64,000 nt of DNA from Symsagittifera roscoffensis (Eukaryota > Xenacoelomorpha > Acoela > Convolutidae): positions 1-64,000 of the forward strand of contig NW_026971160.1 of NCBI RefSeq assembly GCF_963678635.1, in the 5' to 3' direction. Position 1 is the stretch's first letter, and the number at the start of each line of letters is the position of its first letter. The notes below the pieces were generated by a model. The model was not told where the DNA came from. It was given only the letters and a program-made list of their open reading frames with translations, and ran no database searches. The position numbers were made by a program, and so were the translations under genes. Positions 1 through 12,134 of this stretch are shown here, piece by piece.

Positions 1-133
1 CTAAAAAAATTGAAGTTTGTCTGACTAAAAATTAGGAAGTACAATTATTTCGTCACTTTCTTCATTTGTCGGAACAAACACCATAAATTTGAAAATAGTT
101 TTCAATGGAGCGGTTACTTACGCCGTTATTTAG

Positions 134-241
134 ATTGGGAGGCTGATTCAACAACAACTTGGCTTCTCTTTCCATGACACAACTTTCGAGAACCAAACAC
201 AACCAATGGTCAATTTAGTGGCCGCTCAAATTATGATTGAA
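134..241 (+). CDS. Tentative upstream exon of the VWA membrane-protein gene
   Basis: An open 36-codon block follows an acceptor-like TTATTTAG and ends at a strong donor (GTAAGT at 242). It reads through without a stop and starts IGRLIQQQLGF. Both ends are phase 0, which fits the next tentative exon at 611-658. No domain is recognisable. I place it with the VWA gene only because strand, spacing and phase agree. The true start codon and signal peptide were not found and may lie before the window. Confidence 0.45.
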
Positions 242-610
242 GTAAGTACAATTAATTAACAATCCGTCACACATCTTAAATTGCTTTGGGTTCTTCTGAC
301 ATATGTAGAATAAATAACGCCTCCAGTCAATCATGGCTGCCAATATTTTGCCAAACCCATCTGTCATCTGTCACCCGCCAATGCTCAATCCAAGCGGTGG
401 TGGTGGGGGGATGCTTGCGTTGATTTTTTGAGGGGTTTGAATGTCTAAAGCAAGGGTTGATGCCTTAAAATCGTAAAAAAGACGGGATTCTGTAGGTGGT
501 CAGGGGATTCGAAAAAAGGCGTCCAATTCCTGAGATTTTGGCCTCAAGTTTTTTGAGACTAAAAATTTAACACAGTTTTACCCCATCTAACAATTTTTGT
601 TTTTAATGAG

Positions 611-658
611 ATTCAAGCTAGACAATCAGACGTCGTGCCAGCGAGGATCGAAAAAAAT
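611..658 (+). CDS. Tentative small upstream exon of the VWA gene
   Basis: A 48-nt block between an AG (609-610) and a consensus donor GTAAGT (659). It reads IQARQSDVVPARIEKN in phase 0 at both ends, in frame with 134-241. It is short and has no domain, so the call rests on splice-site context and phase alone. Confidence 0.4.
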
Positions 659-739
659 GTAAGTGCAATCAGCATATAATTTTTTTGTCTCGCCTATAAC
701 TTAATTTTTGAAAACCAAAGTTTTTTTTATATGATTCAG

Positions 740-789
740 GGCCAATGGGATTTCTGGGAAAACGCAACGGGTCTCTCTGACCTAGACGG
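740..789 (+). CDS. Tentative exon of the VWA gene, 3' boundary unresolved
   Basis: After an acceptor GATTCAG the sequence reads GQWDFWENATG in phase 0. The frame then meets a TAA at 791. A GT at 790 would end it in phase 2, but the next good acceptor (CTTCCAG, ending at 811) would make a 22-nt intron, which is implausibly short. An alternative donor (GTCTCT, after the ACGG ending near 770) would make a 41-nt intron. Coding-like sequence continues from 812 in two frames, ending at 863 (GTCAGC donor) or 894 (GTATGA donor). Both would enter exon 1115 in phase 0. This stretch needs transcript data. Confidence 0.35.
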
Positions 790-1114
790 GTAACAAAGTT
801 AATGCTTCCAGTTGCAATTTTGAGCCGGATTATTCAACGTCAATTGGTTGTCAGCCGTATATGGTCAGCTTTTGATCCGCAAACTTCCAGAATTGTATGA
901 TTTTTGTAAACAATCTCCCGTCTGCTCAAACTGGGCCGTCAAGTATCACCAAAAACACTCGTTAGGAAGCTATATTTAAAACTATCTACTAGTTTGAAGA
1001 TGCCATTATTGGACAGAGTACGAAAAAAAAAGAAGCATGCAAAAATCAAAAGCTTTTGCTGAATAGAACTGTTCCTCAAAAGTATAAAATTGCAATAATT
1101 TTAGCTCACTTCAG

Positions 1115-1245
1115 TCAGGCTTCAACCAGAAATCTGACCTGCTTGACACAAACAGTGGTGATGGGGGGAGCGAATGCATGACATGCACGGACCCGCCGAC
1201 TGATGCCGTCTTCATAATGGATGGAAGTGGAAGCATAAATGATGA
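1115..1245 (+). CDS. VWA-domain exon with the MIDAS motif
   Basis: This exon encodes a short linker with a CMTC motif and then the first strand of a von Willebrand factor A domain. The metal-ion-dependent adhesion site motif DGSGS is encoded at 1220-1234, preceded by the hydrophobic strand AVFIM. In this family the motif's Asp and two Ser residues help coordinate the divalent metal that contacts ligand. The acceptor is CTTCAG and the donor is GTTAGA at 1246. The exon ends in phase 2 and joins the next exon to read SINDDEYLQQKNFV, a typical continuation of the domain. The product is probably an extracellular adhesion or receptor protein, because a later exon encodes a membrane segment. Confidence 0.8.
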
Positions 1246-1572
1246 GTTAGATCATTAACAACTTGCAAATGTTATGCAAATGATTATACGGACTATTCTC
1301 ACATTTTGATTTCTCCCCATTTTTCCAAGTCGAATAAAGCACGTACTAAAAAATGTTCAAATTGGATAGATACTTTTGCGAAGGTTTTTAAAGATGGTAG
1401 CTAAATTGTATCAAGAATCCTTTGGACTTCAAAACTAAAACCGCTCTGAAATATTTAACTGCGAGAGAAATCGTGCGAGAAATTTAACTATTGCTATCAT
1501 TACAGCATAATTGGCAAAAAATCAGTTGTTACATTCATTTGGCTTCATTCTTACTCGTCAAGGTTATTTTAG

Positions 1573-1912
1573 TGAGTACCTGCAACAAAAGAATTTCGTC
1601 AAAGCTGTTATGAACCAATTTGAGGATCAAATGACTGTTGGAGGATCTCAAGTTGCTTTTGTGCTCTTCGACCATCGAATGGTGAATTCGAGCGATTTTT
1701 CGAGCGATAAACAAGCAGCTGATCGCTACATCGATGGGCTTGGCAACCCGGACGGGAATACCGATCTGGATATGGGATTGAATGAGGGGATTAGAATTGT
1801 TCGAGAAAGCGTGCATTCTCGACTGAATGATGAGACAGTTCGAAAGTTTATATTTTTCCTCACAGATGGACAAGGCAATCTGACTAACGAGACCGTTAAT
1901 GATCTGAGAAAC
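1573..1912 (+). CDS. VWA-domain core exon
   Basis: This exon encodes most of the VWA fold: the first helix (QKNFVKAVMNQF), the strand with AFVLFD, the second MIDAS segment GNTDLDMGL with its metal-binding Thr, and the LTDGQGN strand and loop with the third MIDAS Asp (codon 1864-1866). All three MIDAS loops are intact, so the domain should bind metal and ligand. The acceptor is TTATTTTAG and the donor GTAAGT at 1913. It enters in phase 2 and leaves in phase 0. The open frame begins upstream of the acceptor (from 1511), but that part is intron by the phase argument. The following intron is about 5 kb and full of repeats. Confidence 0.88.
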
Positions 1913-4352
1913 GTAAGTTGCATAGTGTAAAATGGTAGAATCTACTGAACAATCGCCCTCCTCTTTGGTATCTACTAAAGAATTGCCACCCCGATAAACA
2001 AAAGTAGTAAATAGCACTAGATCTTTGTATTCAAAATTCGAGTTTTGGCGCAAGCTCATTGGTCAAAATTTCGACCATTCAATCTACTTAACAGTTGCCC
2101 CTTGAAAGGGGGGACAATTGTTAAGTAGATTCAAAGGGTATATCAAAAACAAAGGTACTTCCCATATACTGAACACTTTCTATTCATTTTCCTTTCTGAC
2201 CTTTTAATATGCAGGACTTGTAAGGACATAATATAAGCTTGCCTGAATTTTAAAAGGGACCTATATATTAGCCAATCCTTTTAACGGGACCTGCGTAAAA
2301 AATTATTGTGCATTTTAAATTTAAGAAGTTTTTATTAAGTCTATGGAAATCGCTTTTCTTGGGGTTTTTATAAAAAAAACCGTATGATCCGCATTTTTTA
2401 AGTTGCTACAATCAAAAATTTTTGATATTAAGCGAAAAACTTGAAATAGTATTTTTTCCTCTTTTAGACTCTTTTTTCTCTCAAACGAACCCTTTCTTGG
2501 GAAAACTTATGCAAACTTTCATATTTTTGTATTTGATGTACAGAGCTGATATAAGTTATCCGGATAAAACGCCTAAAAGTAGAATATTAAAACGCAGGGA
2601 AAAAGCTTGCCTAATTTATTTTGCTAATTATTGTGCAATTTGTGTTGTGAAAGCCGGGCCAAAAACTTTGCCCCAAAAACGGATAGTTTGGGATTTCTCA
2701 GTCAAAAAAAATTATATCAAAACTACAAAATCAATTGCTGTCAACAGTATAATGAAGTGAGCCTTTTAAGTGAAGCAACAATTTTTAAGAAGAATATACT
2801 AGCCAAAACAGAGAAAAAATTTGAAATCTTTTCGCTCGATAGTCAAAAAAGTCATTTTTCTATCTTTTAAACAAAATTTATTTAAGAACGATTATTTAAA
2901 CGTTTTGCGCAATTTTTTGGACCTTTTTCTCTTCTTAAAGTTTGTTGATCCATTTTGGAGGCTCACTCTGATATAACTTTGACAGTCAATGATTTCGTAG
3001 CTGTAGTGTAAATTCTAATTGACTAAAAAGTTTAAAATGGTCCGTTTCTGGGCTGAAATACTTTGGCCTCGAATTTCGCAAATTAAGTTGCAGCAATAAA
3101 TTTCGCAAAAAATTCGTAGCAAGTTTCGTTCACAGCATCTTTTGTCTAAAGTCAACTAATTTGAGAAAAACGCATTTTAAAATCACTTTTTATGAGTTAA
3201 TTGTAGTCCAGAGTGAATTCTATTCCAGAGTTTTTACACAAAAAAAATGAAATGATCTCAAAAGTTTTGTAAAAAACTAGACTTTATCGTTTTGTTTGCT
3301 TTTAGTTACCAAAATAGCATGTTTCAACCACTGAATTTTTCAAAAAAAAATTTTCTAGCCACTACTTGGTTTTTAGTTTTTTTTGTGATATATTTTTTGT
3401 GATATTAACTTCTGGTTCAAATGTAAAATATCTTAGTTCAAACCTTCTGTGATATTGTTGCCAGTGGGCTTTCTTATTCGAAAAAAATCTTGTTGTTGAA
3501 TTTTTAAGCAAAAAATTAAAACTGCTAGCCATACCCAAAAACTATATTCATAATGATTTCACGGAACAAATGCTCGTGTTACACCAAATTTTATGTATGA
3601 GTGAACTTTTATCACATGCCCCAGATTTTTAAAAGGGAAAAACTAACAATAATGAGTTTTTTGACAAAAAAGGGAGCACGATGAATTAAAAACTGCATTT
3701 TTTTCACAGAATAATTTTGTTAGCGGTTTTTTCTCCATCGTAATACATTGTTTGTCCATTTTCATTGCGTTTTTTTTCTTCATTAACTTTGTTCAACCAT
3801 ATTTCATGTCTGCAAGAATATGATTCACGAAAAAATATATAATACGATCGAAGTTAGTAAAAACAGGCCAAAATGACGCTTTTATGCAGTTTTGGAAAGT
3901 TTTTGACCCAAAACAAATATTTGTTGAATGTCGAGGCCCTGAAAAGACGGCGATGCATGAGGGGAGAAACTTAATAAGTGACAGCAAAAAAATAGAAAAC
4001 AGGGTAACAATGTTTGCACAAAAGTAATCTTTACTCCATATAATTCAATGTGTGTTTGGGGAAAATAAAAATCAGGTTTTCAATTAACTGAAAAGTATTT
4101 GAAAACTTCATCTAGCTTTTGAAAACTACAACCTTAATCCATTTCATCAATCATAATCAAAATCAATCAAATAACAGTTTTTCTAGATAATAATTTGTAA
4201 AAATAGAAATTAATTTTAAAATCAAAAAAATTACTGCAAAAAAATGACACTGAAATCACCAAAGACTTGATTTATAGCCAATGATTGGTGCACGGATTCA
4301 TGCATAAAACTTATTCCATTTTGTAGAAAGTTGTACCAATCAGTTTTTTTTG
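1913..4352 (+). other. Intron of the VWA gene, no recognised gene
   Basis: First part of the intron between 1912 and 6928. It is AT-rich with many homopolymer A and T runs. Short open frames here (for example 2422-2870) have biased A/T composition, no splice context and no recognisable domain. I see no other structure. Confidence 0.6.
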
Positions 4353-6490
4353 AGCAAAAGTAACTAAAATCAATATCTAAAAGTAACTAAAAGCGAAAGA
4401 TGTTTGTTTCATGAATTTTCCAACAATTGAAAATGGGGGGGGGGGGGTGGTGAGTTTTGTATTTGGGAGTTTTTTAGTTATTTCTTTTTTTTTCACGCAA
4501 AATCGAGTACCATGAATAACCATCGGATTGGGTTCATTGATATATCATATTAAAGCATTCAGTTGCGACTAAAAGGATTACTTATCAAACTCAGTATTGC
4601 TTAATCTTACTTGATTCAAATTATTTATCAAAACACTTTCGAGAAACTTCTAGGGATTAATCATTTTAAGAACGAGCAAAAATTTTTTCGAAGTTTTTGA
4701 AAAATAAGTTTTTTAGTTTTTTCTATATTTCATTTCAAAATTTAATTTAGGTGGACGTTTGTTGCAAAACGTATCAATTGTCTTTTACTATCTAAATTTT
4801 AGGCTTTCATTCAGAATCACTGATCACGCGAAAACAAAAAAGGCGCAATTTGAAACAAAAATTCTTTGAATTTTTTAATGAATATGGTCAGAATATTTTG
4901 TGCTACTTACACAGCAAACAATTGTTTAACTTATAATTTTAGAATTCTGTGATTTATAATTTATAGATTAAAGTTTTGATGAACTAAAACAATTAGAAAC
5001 AATCATAAACAAATGAAACTGGATTCACATCTGATAGACATATATTCCAGTCAACAGAGCGAAAGATTATGTAGTTTAAAGAATCTGAATCCTACGATGA
5101 AAATAATAGCTAAAATGGTAATCAGGTCTAATTTCGTTGCAAACATTCCATACGGTCGTTTTTAGTTAAAAACATTTTTCATTAAGCTAATCGGCAGTTA
5201 GAAAAAATGGCGATCAAGATCATAATTTGACTATTTGCCATAAAAGACAACACGCAAGCGTAAATCGAAAGCGAAAACAAGCGAGACTGCTCGTATTAAG
5301 GCAAATGACTGAATGTACTGACTGCCCATTAACTGCTCTCGAAAATTTTCTGGTTTTTGAATTTGAAGTATTGACAAACTATTATAAACTGATACTTTTA
5401 TATTTTAAGAGTTAAGCTTTTAGCAAAAGTAACTAAAATCAATATCTAAAAGTAACTAAAAGCGAAAGATATTTGTTTCATGAATTTTCCAACAATTGAA
5501 AATGGGGGGGGGTGGTGAGTTTTGTATTTGGGAGTTTTTTAGTTATTTCTTTTTTTTTTCACGCAAAATCGAGTACCATGAATAACCATCGGATTGGGTT
5601 CATTGATATATCATATTAAAGCATTCAGTTGCGACTAAAAAGATTACTTATCAAACTCAGTATTGCTTAATCTTACTTGATTCAAATTATTTATCAAAAC
5701 ACTTTCGAGAAACTTCTAGGGATTAATCAATTTAAGAACGAGCAAAAATTTTTTCGAAGTTTTTGAAAAATAAGTTTTTTAGTTTTTTCTATATTTCATT
5801 TCAAAATTTAATTTAGGTGGACGTTTGTTGCAAAACGTATCAATTGTCTTTTACTATCTAAATTTTAGGCTTTCATTCAGAATCACTGATCACGCGAAAA
5901 CAAAAAAGGCGCAATTTGAAACAAAAATTCTTTGAATTTTTTAATGAATATGGTCAGAATATTTTGTGCTACTTACACATTAAACAATTGTTTAACTTAT
6001 AATTTTAGAATTCTGTGATTTATAATTTATAGATTAAAGTTTTGATGAACTAAAACAATTAGAAACAATCATAAACAAATGAAACTGGATTCACATCTGA
6101 TAGACATATATTCCAGTCAACAGAGCGGCAGATTATGTAGTTTAAAGAATCTGAATCCTACGATGAAAATAATAGCTAAAATGGTAATCAGGTCTAATTT
6201 CGTTGCAAACATTCCATACGGTCGTTTTTAGTTAAAAAACAATTTTCATTAAACTAATCGGCAGTTAGAAAAAATGGCGATCAAGATCATAATTTGACTA
6301 TTTGCCATAAAAGACAACACGCAAGCGTAAATCGAAAGCGAAAACAAGCGAGACTACTCGTATTAAGGCAAATGACTGAATGTACTGACTGCCCATTAAC
6401 TGCTCTCGAAAATTTTCTGGTTTTTGAATTTGAAGTATTGACAAACTATTATAAACTGATACTTTTATATTTTAAGAGTTAAGCTTTTAG
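4353..6490 (+). repeat. Tandem duplication of a 1,069-bp unit
   Basis: Two head-to-tail copies, about 4353-5421 and 5422-6490, are nearly identical. Visible differences are a handful of substitutions and a poly-G tract of different length (near 4436 and 5504). Each copy contains a 62-codon open frame (5227-5415 and 6294-6482) of identical translation, which is a by-product of the duplication. Each also includes a fragment of the GACTGCTCGTAT repeat family found elsewhere in the window. The duplication lies inside a VWA-gene intron. Confidence 0.92.
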
Positions 6491-6927
6491 TCGTATATGG
6501 AATTAATAAGACCAATTGGCTTGCCTCAATTCAATTTGCAACGATTTTATAGTGAGGGATAAGTCGCCGCGCATAAATATTGCGCGTTACACTTTCTGAA
6601 ATAAGTAGTTTAGCTGATGTCAGGTTGATACAGTGGTGTGCATACCATTCGGAAGTTGAAAAGAAATTTGTAAATTTTTCTGGAAAAAACACCAAAGTGA
6701 TATAGATTCCTTACTTAAATAGAAATTTTTGAAGAAAACAGCTAACAAAAAATCGAAAATATTTCAAAATCCTCAAAAAATTGAAAAAATATATAATTTT
6801 TCACAATATAATTAACTCTGATCGGATGTTCATTATATACTTAACTCTGACCGGAATTTTCTGTGCTACTTAATTGCAAAAAAAAAACATTTCATTTTTG
6901 TTTGCTAATATTTTTAAATTGTTTCAG

Positions 6928-7098
6928 CTCCCTGAAGTTCTGGTGTATTCAATTGGGATGGCCGGTGGTGTTGACCAAAATGCCCTGACCAGAGTGGCCT
7001 CTCATGAGAATTTCGTTAAAATTTACGAAACATTCGACGAGTTCGAAGCTGACATTGCCAGCATTTTGTATGCCACTTGCCGCATCACATCCTTTGAG
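6928..7098 (+). CDS. C-terminal exon of the VWA domain
   Basis: After a good acceptor (TTGTTTCAG) the exon reads LPEVLVYSIGM, then GVDQNALTRVAS and a DEFEADIASILY helix. This is the usual end of a VWA domain (the last strand, a loop and the last helix). It is in phase 0 at both ends, 57 codons, with donor GTTACA at 7099. It joins the preceding exon in frame to complete the fold. The open frame runs beyond the donor to 7194, but that extension enters the repeat region and is not expected to be coding. Confidence 0.85.
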
Positions 7099-7269
7099 GT
7101 TACAAAACTTTACTCAGCTTTTCTTCCTTTTCATTGCTTTCTGCAAGAACTGACCCGAGTCGAGGAGGTCTCAGATTCATGTCCAGACTTTTAAAATTTC
7201 GCCATATCCAGATCCAGATCTAGACCCAAATTGCATAGCTGCGCCGAGAGTCTGAGTCTGGTAAGTCTG

Positions 7270-8528
7270 GGCATAAAATCGCGTGTGAATTTGAATCCAG
7301 GCATTCGCGACCAAACTTTGGCGCGACCAGACTTTTGCGCCCCACGGTGGGATTTCGCGACCTACGGCGTCTCTTTGGCGACTTTATGTCCAGACATTCC
7401 AGACTAAGATTCTCGACAAGGCTATGCGATTTCGGTCTGGATCTAGATCCGCCGCGACTTTCGTGATCCATGGCTTGAGTTCATGTCCTGACTTTCCAGA
7501 CTCAAAGTTTTGGCGCGGCTAAATAATTTGAGTCTGAATCAGGACTTTTTGAACTGTGTACTGGAAAAAGTTTAAATATAATTTGTAGGCAATTTTGCGA
7601 CCAAATAAATCAATCAGATTAATTTAGGTAAGTCGCTTAAATGACTTAAAAGAATTGAGCGTTCTTCTGCGACTTGAACTATGAGTTTTTGTTCCGACTT
7701 TCGATACGAAATTAACGGAATATTTGTGCTTGGGGTGGTTTTTTTGCTTCAGACAAATTTCGACTTTTTAACTAGCCATTTCTGACAGAAATTTCAATAC
7801 CATTCAAGGGGGGCTAGGTCTTTTTACCAGACCGACCTTTTACCAGACCGACCAGAAAATCGCGCTGTGAGTCGCCAAAGTCAGGACTTACTAAAAACAA
7901 GTCGCAAATGCGTGGACTTAGATTAGCAAAATATGGACATAGAGTCGCAAAAGCCTGGTCATACATTTTGCAAAAATTTGCGAATTTTTGTCTTTTGATT
8001 TTTGTGAATCTAAATCTAGGCTTTCACGACCAAACTTTGGTGCGACCAGACGTTTGCGCCCCACGGTGGGATTTCGCGACCTACGGCGTCTTTTTGGCGA
8101 CTCTATGTCCAGACATTCCAGACTAAGATTCTCGACGGGACTATGCGATTTTGGTCTGGGTCTAGATCCGCCCCGACTTTCGTGATCCATGGCTTGAGTT
8201 CATGTCCCGACTTTCCAGACTCAAAAATTTGGTGCGGCTAAACAATTTGAGTCTGAATCAGAATTGTTTGAACCGGGTACTGGAAAAAGTTTTAATAGAA
8301 TTTGTAGGCAATTTTGCGACCAAATAAATCAATCAAATTAATTTAGATAAGTCGCTTAAATGACTTAAAAGAATTGAGCATTCTTCTGCGACTTGAACTA
8401 TGAGTTTTTATTCCGACTTTCGATACAAAATCAACGGAATGTTTGTGCTTGGGGTGGGTTTTTTTCTTCAGACAAATTTTGACTTTTCAACTAGCAAATT
8501 CTGACAGAATTTTTAAATATCATTCAAG
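7270..8528 (+). repeat. Two diverged copies of a ~719-bp unit rich in GGCGCGACC motifs
   Basis: Blocks starting near 7284 and 8003 match for several hundred bases at an offset of 718-719, including the GCGACCTACGGCGTC region and the later AAGTCGCTTAAATGAC region. The first part of each copy is an irregular series of short ACTTTGGCGCGACC-like motifs. The end of each copy (7689-7806 and 8408-8528) is the 5' part of the GTTCCGACTTTCG repeat family, cut off by the CTAGGTC foldback element. Open frames here on both strands are repeat artefacts. Confidence 0.8.
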
Positions 8529-8529
8529 G

Positions 8530-10394
8530 GCGCTAGGTCTGTCACCAGACCGACCTTTTACCAGACCGACTTTTTACCAGACCACAATGCAATAATTCAA
8601 TTCAGTTAAATTTAAAAAAGTGGAAGATTCAAAAAGGAAGAAGTTAGAATAAAAAAACTTTGCTGAGAAACCGTTAAATCATTTTCTTTAGCCAGACTAA
8701 ACGGCGTCATTACATCTGTCAATCAAATTTATTTATCGAGTCTGGTAAAAGGTCCATGTTATAACTTTTCTGGTAAAAGGTCGGTCTGGTAAAAGGTCGG
8801 TCCCCAAGTTGTTGGCCATAATTGATTTGTTACAAGAAGCGAAATTGGGCTAGTTCTTTTACCAGACCGACCTTTCACCAGACCCACCTTGCACCAGACC
8901 ACAATGCAATAATTTAATTCAGATAAATTTAAATAAGTGGAAGATTCAAAAAGGAAGAAGTTAGAACAAAAAAACTTTGCTGAGAAATCGTTAAATCATT
9001 GTCTTTAGCCAGACTAAACGGCGTCATTACATCTGTCAATCAAATTTATTTATCGAGTCTGGTAAAACGTCCATGTTATAACTTTTCTGGTAAAAGGTCG
9101 GTCTGGTAAAAGGTCGGTCCCCAAGTTGTTGGCCATAAATGATTTGTTACAAGAAGCGAAATTGGGCTAGGTCTTTTACCAGACCGACCTTTCACCAGAC
9201 CCACCTTGCACCAGACCACAATGCAATAATTTAATTCAGATAAGTTTAAATAAGTGGAAGATTCAAAAAGGAAGAGTTTAGAACAAAGAAAACTTTGCTG
9301 AGAAACAATGAAATCAATGTCATTAGCCAGACTAAACGGCGTCAATACATCTGTCGATTAAATTTGTTTATTGAGTCTGGTAAAGGTCCATGTTATAACT
9401 TTTCTGGTAAAAGGTCGGTCTGGTAAAAGGTCGGTCCCCAAGTTGTTGGCCATAATTGATTTGTTACAAGAAGCGAAATTGGGCTAGGTCTTTTACCAGA
9501 CCGACCTTTCACCAGACCCACCTTGCACCAGACCACAATGCAATAATTTAATTCAGATAAATTTAAATAAGTGGAAGATTCAAAAAGGAAGAAGTTAGAA
9601 AAAAAAAAACTTTGCTGAGAAAACGTTAAATCATTGTCTTTAGCCAGACTAAACGGCGTCATTACATCTGTCAATCAAATTTATTTATCGAGTCTGGTAA
9701 AACGTCCATGTTATAACTTTTCTGGTAAAAGGTCGGTCTGGTAAAAGGTCGGTCCCCAAGTTGTTGGCCATAAATGATTTGTTACAAGAAGCGAAATTGG
9801 GCTAGGTCTTTTACCAGACCGACCTTTCACCAGACCCACCTTGCACCAGACCACAATGCAATAATTTAATTCAGATAAATTTAAATAAGTGGAAGATTCA
9901 AAAAGGAAGAAGTTAGAAAAAAAAACTTTGCTGAGAAACCGTTAAATCATTGTCTTTAGCCAGACTAAACGGCGTCATTACATCTGTCAATCAAATTTAT
10001 TTATCGAGTCTGGTAAAAGGTCCATGTTATAACTTTTCTGGTAAAAGGTCGGTCTGGTAAAAGGTCGGTCCCCAAGTTGTTGGCCATAATTGATTTGTTA
10101 CAAGAAGCGAAATTGGGCTAGGTCTTTTACCAGACCGACCTTTCACCAGACCCACCTTGCACCAGACCACAATGCAATAATTTAATTCAGATAAATTTAA
10201 ATAAGTGGAAGATTCAAAAAGGAAGAAGTTAGAACAAAAAAATTTTGCTGAGAAATCGTTAAATCATTGTCTTTAGCCAGACTAAACGGCGTCATTACAT
10301 CTGTCAATCAAATTTATTTATCGAGTCTGGTAAAAGGTCCATGTTATAACGTTTCTGATAAAAGATCGGTCTGGTAAAAGTTCGCTCCCCTATT
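8530..10394 (+). repeat. Tandem array of ~317-bp foldback units
   Basis: At least five copies of a unit are arranged head to tail. The landmark TTGGCCATA recurs at intervals of 316-318 bp (ending at 8820, 9137, 9454, 9772 and 10088). Each unit begins with repeated CCAGACCGACCTTTTA-like motifs and ends with their inverse (TAAAAGGTCGGTCTGG), so single units can fold back. The short spacer between units is homologous to part of the GTTCCGACTTTCG family. Minus-strand open frames at 9076-9345 and 9393-9674 are artefacts of the repeat. Confidence 0.92.
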
Positions 10395-11395
10395 TAAGGG
10401 TTTCAAGGTCCTGAGCTTAAATTTGAAAAGGTATTTCACCTGTGATCATTTGTCGTAAGACTATGGGGGCTTAAAGATTGCCATTTTGGCCAATTTGGGA
10501 CAGTAATTAAAGAGCGATATATTTCGCGCTATTAACACCTAAGCGGAGATTTAATCCGTCTTAGAAATTGTTCCAAATTGGTTGAAAGAAGCTTATTGGG
10601 GCTAGGTCTTTTACCAGACCGACCTTTTACCAGACCGACCTTTTGCCAGAGCACAATGTAATAACTCAATTTGTATAAGTTAAAATTAGTGGAAGTATTG
10701 AAAAGGAAGCGGCTAGAACAAACAAAACTTTGCTGAGAAACCGTGAAAACATTGTCTTTAACCAAACTAAATGGCTTCAAAACATCTGTCGATCAAATTT
10801 GTTTATCGAGTCTGGTAAAAGGTCCATGTTATATCTTTTCTGGTGAAAGGTCGGTCTGGTAAATGTCGGTCCCCAAGCTTGTTTGCCGTAATTGATTTGT
10901 TACAAGAAGCGAAATGGGGCTAGGTCTTTTTACCAGATCGACCTTTTACCAGGCCGACCTTTTACTAGACCACAATGCAATAATTCAATTAAGATAAATT
11001 TAATTTAGTTGAGTATTCGAAAAGGAAGCGGTTAGAACAAACAAAACTTCGCTGAGAAACCGTGAAATCATTGTCTTTAACCAGACTAAACGGCGTCATT
11101 ACATCTGTCAACCAAATTTATTTATCGAGTGTCTGGTAAAAGGTCCATGATATAACTTTTCTGGTAAGAGGTCGGTCTGGTAAAAGGTCAGTTCCCAAAC
11201 GAAATTTATTCTTATGTTCTTTATATGGTGTGGGGGGATGATTTTCATTAAAAAATTTCAAATTTTATTTTCGAAAAAAATATATATTTTTATTTTATTT
11301 CATTAAATTTTTCTAAGATATAACTGCTCCATAAACCTTAAAAGGCAGTCTGAACATTCAGGGCTTCGCCCTGATACGAGCAGTCTTGTTCTACT
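10395..11395 (+). repeat. GTTCCGACTTTCG-family repeat interrupted by further foldback units
   Basis: The middle part of the family (about 10400-10597) matches the complete copy at 35339-35874. It is then broken by two more diverged CTAGGTC foldback units (about 10599-11200) separated by a short piece of the same family. The family resumes to its end at about 11394 (CAGGGCTTCGCCCTG hairpin, then the GAGCAGTCTTG end). Together with the fragments at 7689 and 8408, this shows foldback units inserted into an existing repeat. Confidence 0.8.
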
Positions 11396-11575
11396 TTCCG
11401 GTCCAAAAATGTATCTTCGTTAGTTTAAAAATACGATCAAAATCTTAGAACTGGCAAATCAAAATAAATTTACGTCAGAGGAAACGCTACCCTTTTGCTT
11501 AAGCACCACCTCGCCTAACAAACTTTTTTTTTGTCATAACTATGGGAGTAACCTAAAAGCAACTAATTTTTGTAG

Positions 11576-11867
11576 GTAGAAGCGAATTACACAGCATACA
11601 CCCTTCCGAGCTTGATGCTGTCAGAAAACCGATACGTCACTTTGGAATACACTGATGGCACCATAATGAAAGTTGACATGGAGGCTTTGAGTGCAAGTGA
11701 TGAAGTGATCGTGTACATCTCCTGCTCGGCAAAGTATCCGAATGAAGCAAATTTCGACTACAAAAAAACGCTTACGAAACCGCCGACTTCAGTATACATT
11801 TCGTGCCCTTATGACTCAGACACCGATGCAGCTACACTATTTTGGTCTCGTCCAAAACCCGGATTGA
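11576..11867 (+). CDS. Extracellular exon following the VWA domain
   Basis: This exon follows the acceptor TTTTTGTAG in phase 0 and reads VEANYTAYTLP onward for 97 codons. It includes a stretch of alternating hydrophobic residues (RYVTLEYTDGTIMKVDM) suggesting a beta-sandwich. Two Cys (YISCSAKY and VYISCPYD) could form a disulfide. I do not recognise the domain by name. The donor is GTTGGT at 11868, phase 1, which matches the entry phase of the next exon at 12135. The ectodomain position is inferred from the later membrane segment. Confidence 0.78.
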
Positions 11868-12134
11868 GTTGGTTTTTCTTAATGTAGTGTTTTTATTGCT
11901 TTTTTAAAATCAGCTGTTAATATTTACTTTTTTTTTCGTTTATCTAAAACAGATTAGATGCATTTTGTGAACGTTTTTTATTACATATTGTCGTTAATTA
12001 GCCAGCTAGATGAATATTTTGAAAAATCCATTTTTTCATCCAAAAAAGTTCTACTGTAATTCAAGATCTCATCCTCTACATTCGATTCTTCTTAGATCGA
12101 AATAAAAACATTTCTTCAATTATTACTTTTTTAG

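Noticed and set aside
5227-6482. Two identical 62-codon frames suggesting a duplicated small gene
   Set aside because: They are carried by the 1,069-bp tandem duplication, overlap a known repeat fragment and show no protein family.
9076-10780. Related minus-strand frames in the 317-bp array as a gene family
   Set aside because: Their similarity comes from the tandem repeat, and they include the inverted CCAGACCGACC motifs.
8530-11200. CRISPR-like spaced repeats
   Set aside because: Units are ~317 bp with internal inverted repeats in a eukaryotic intron, and spacers are not unique.
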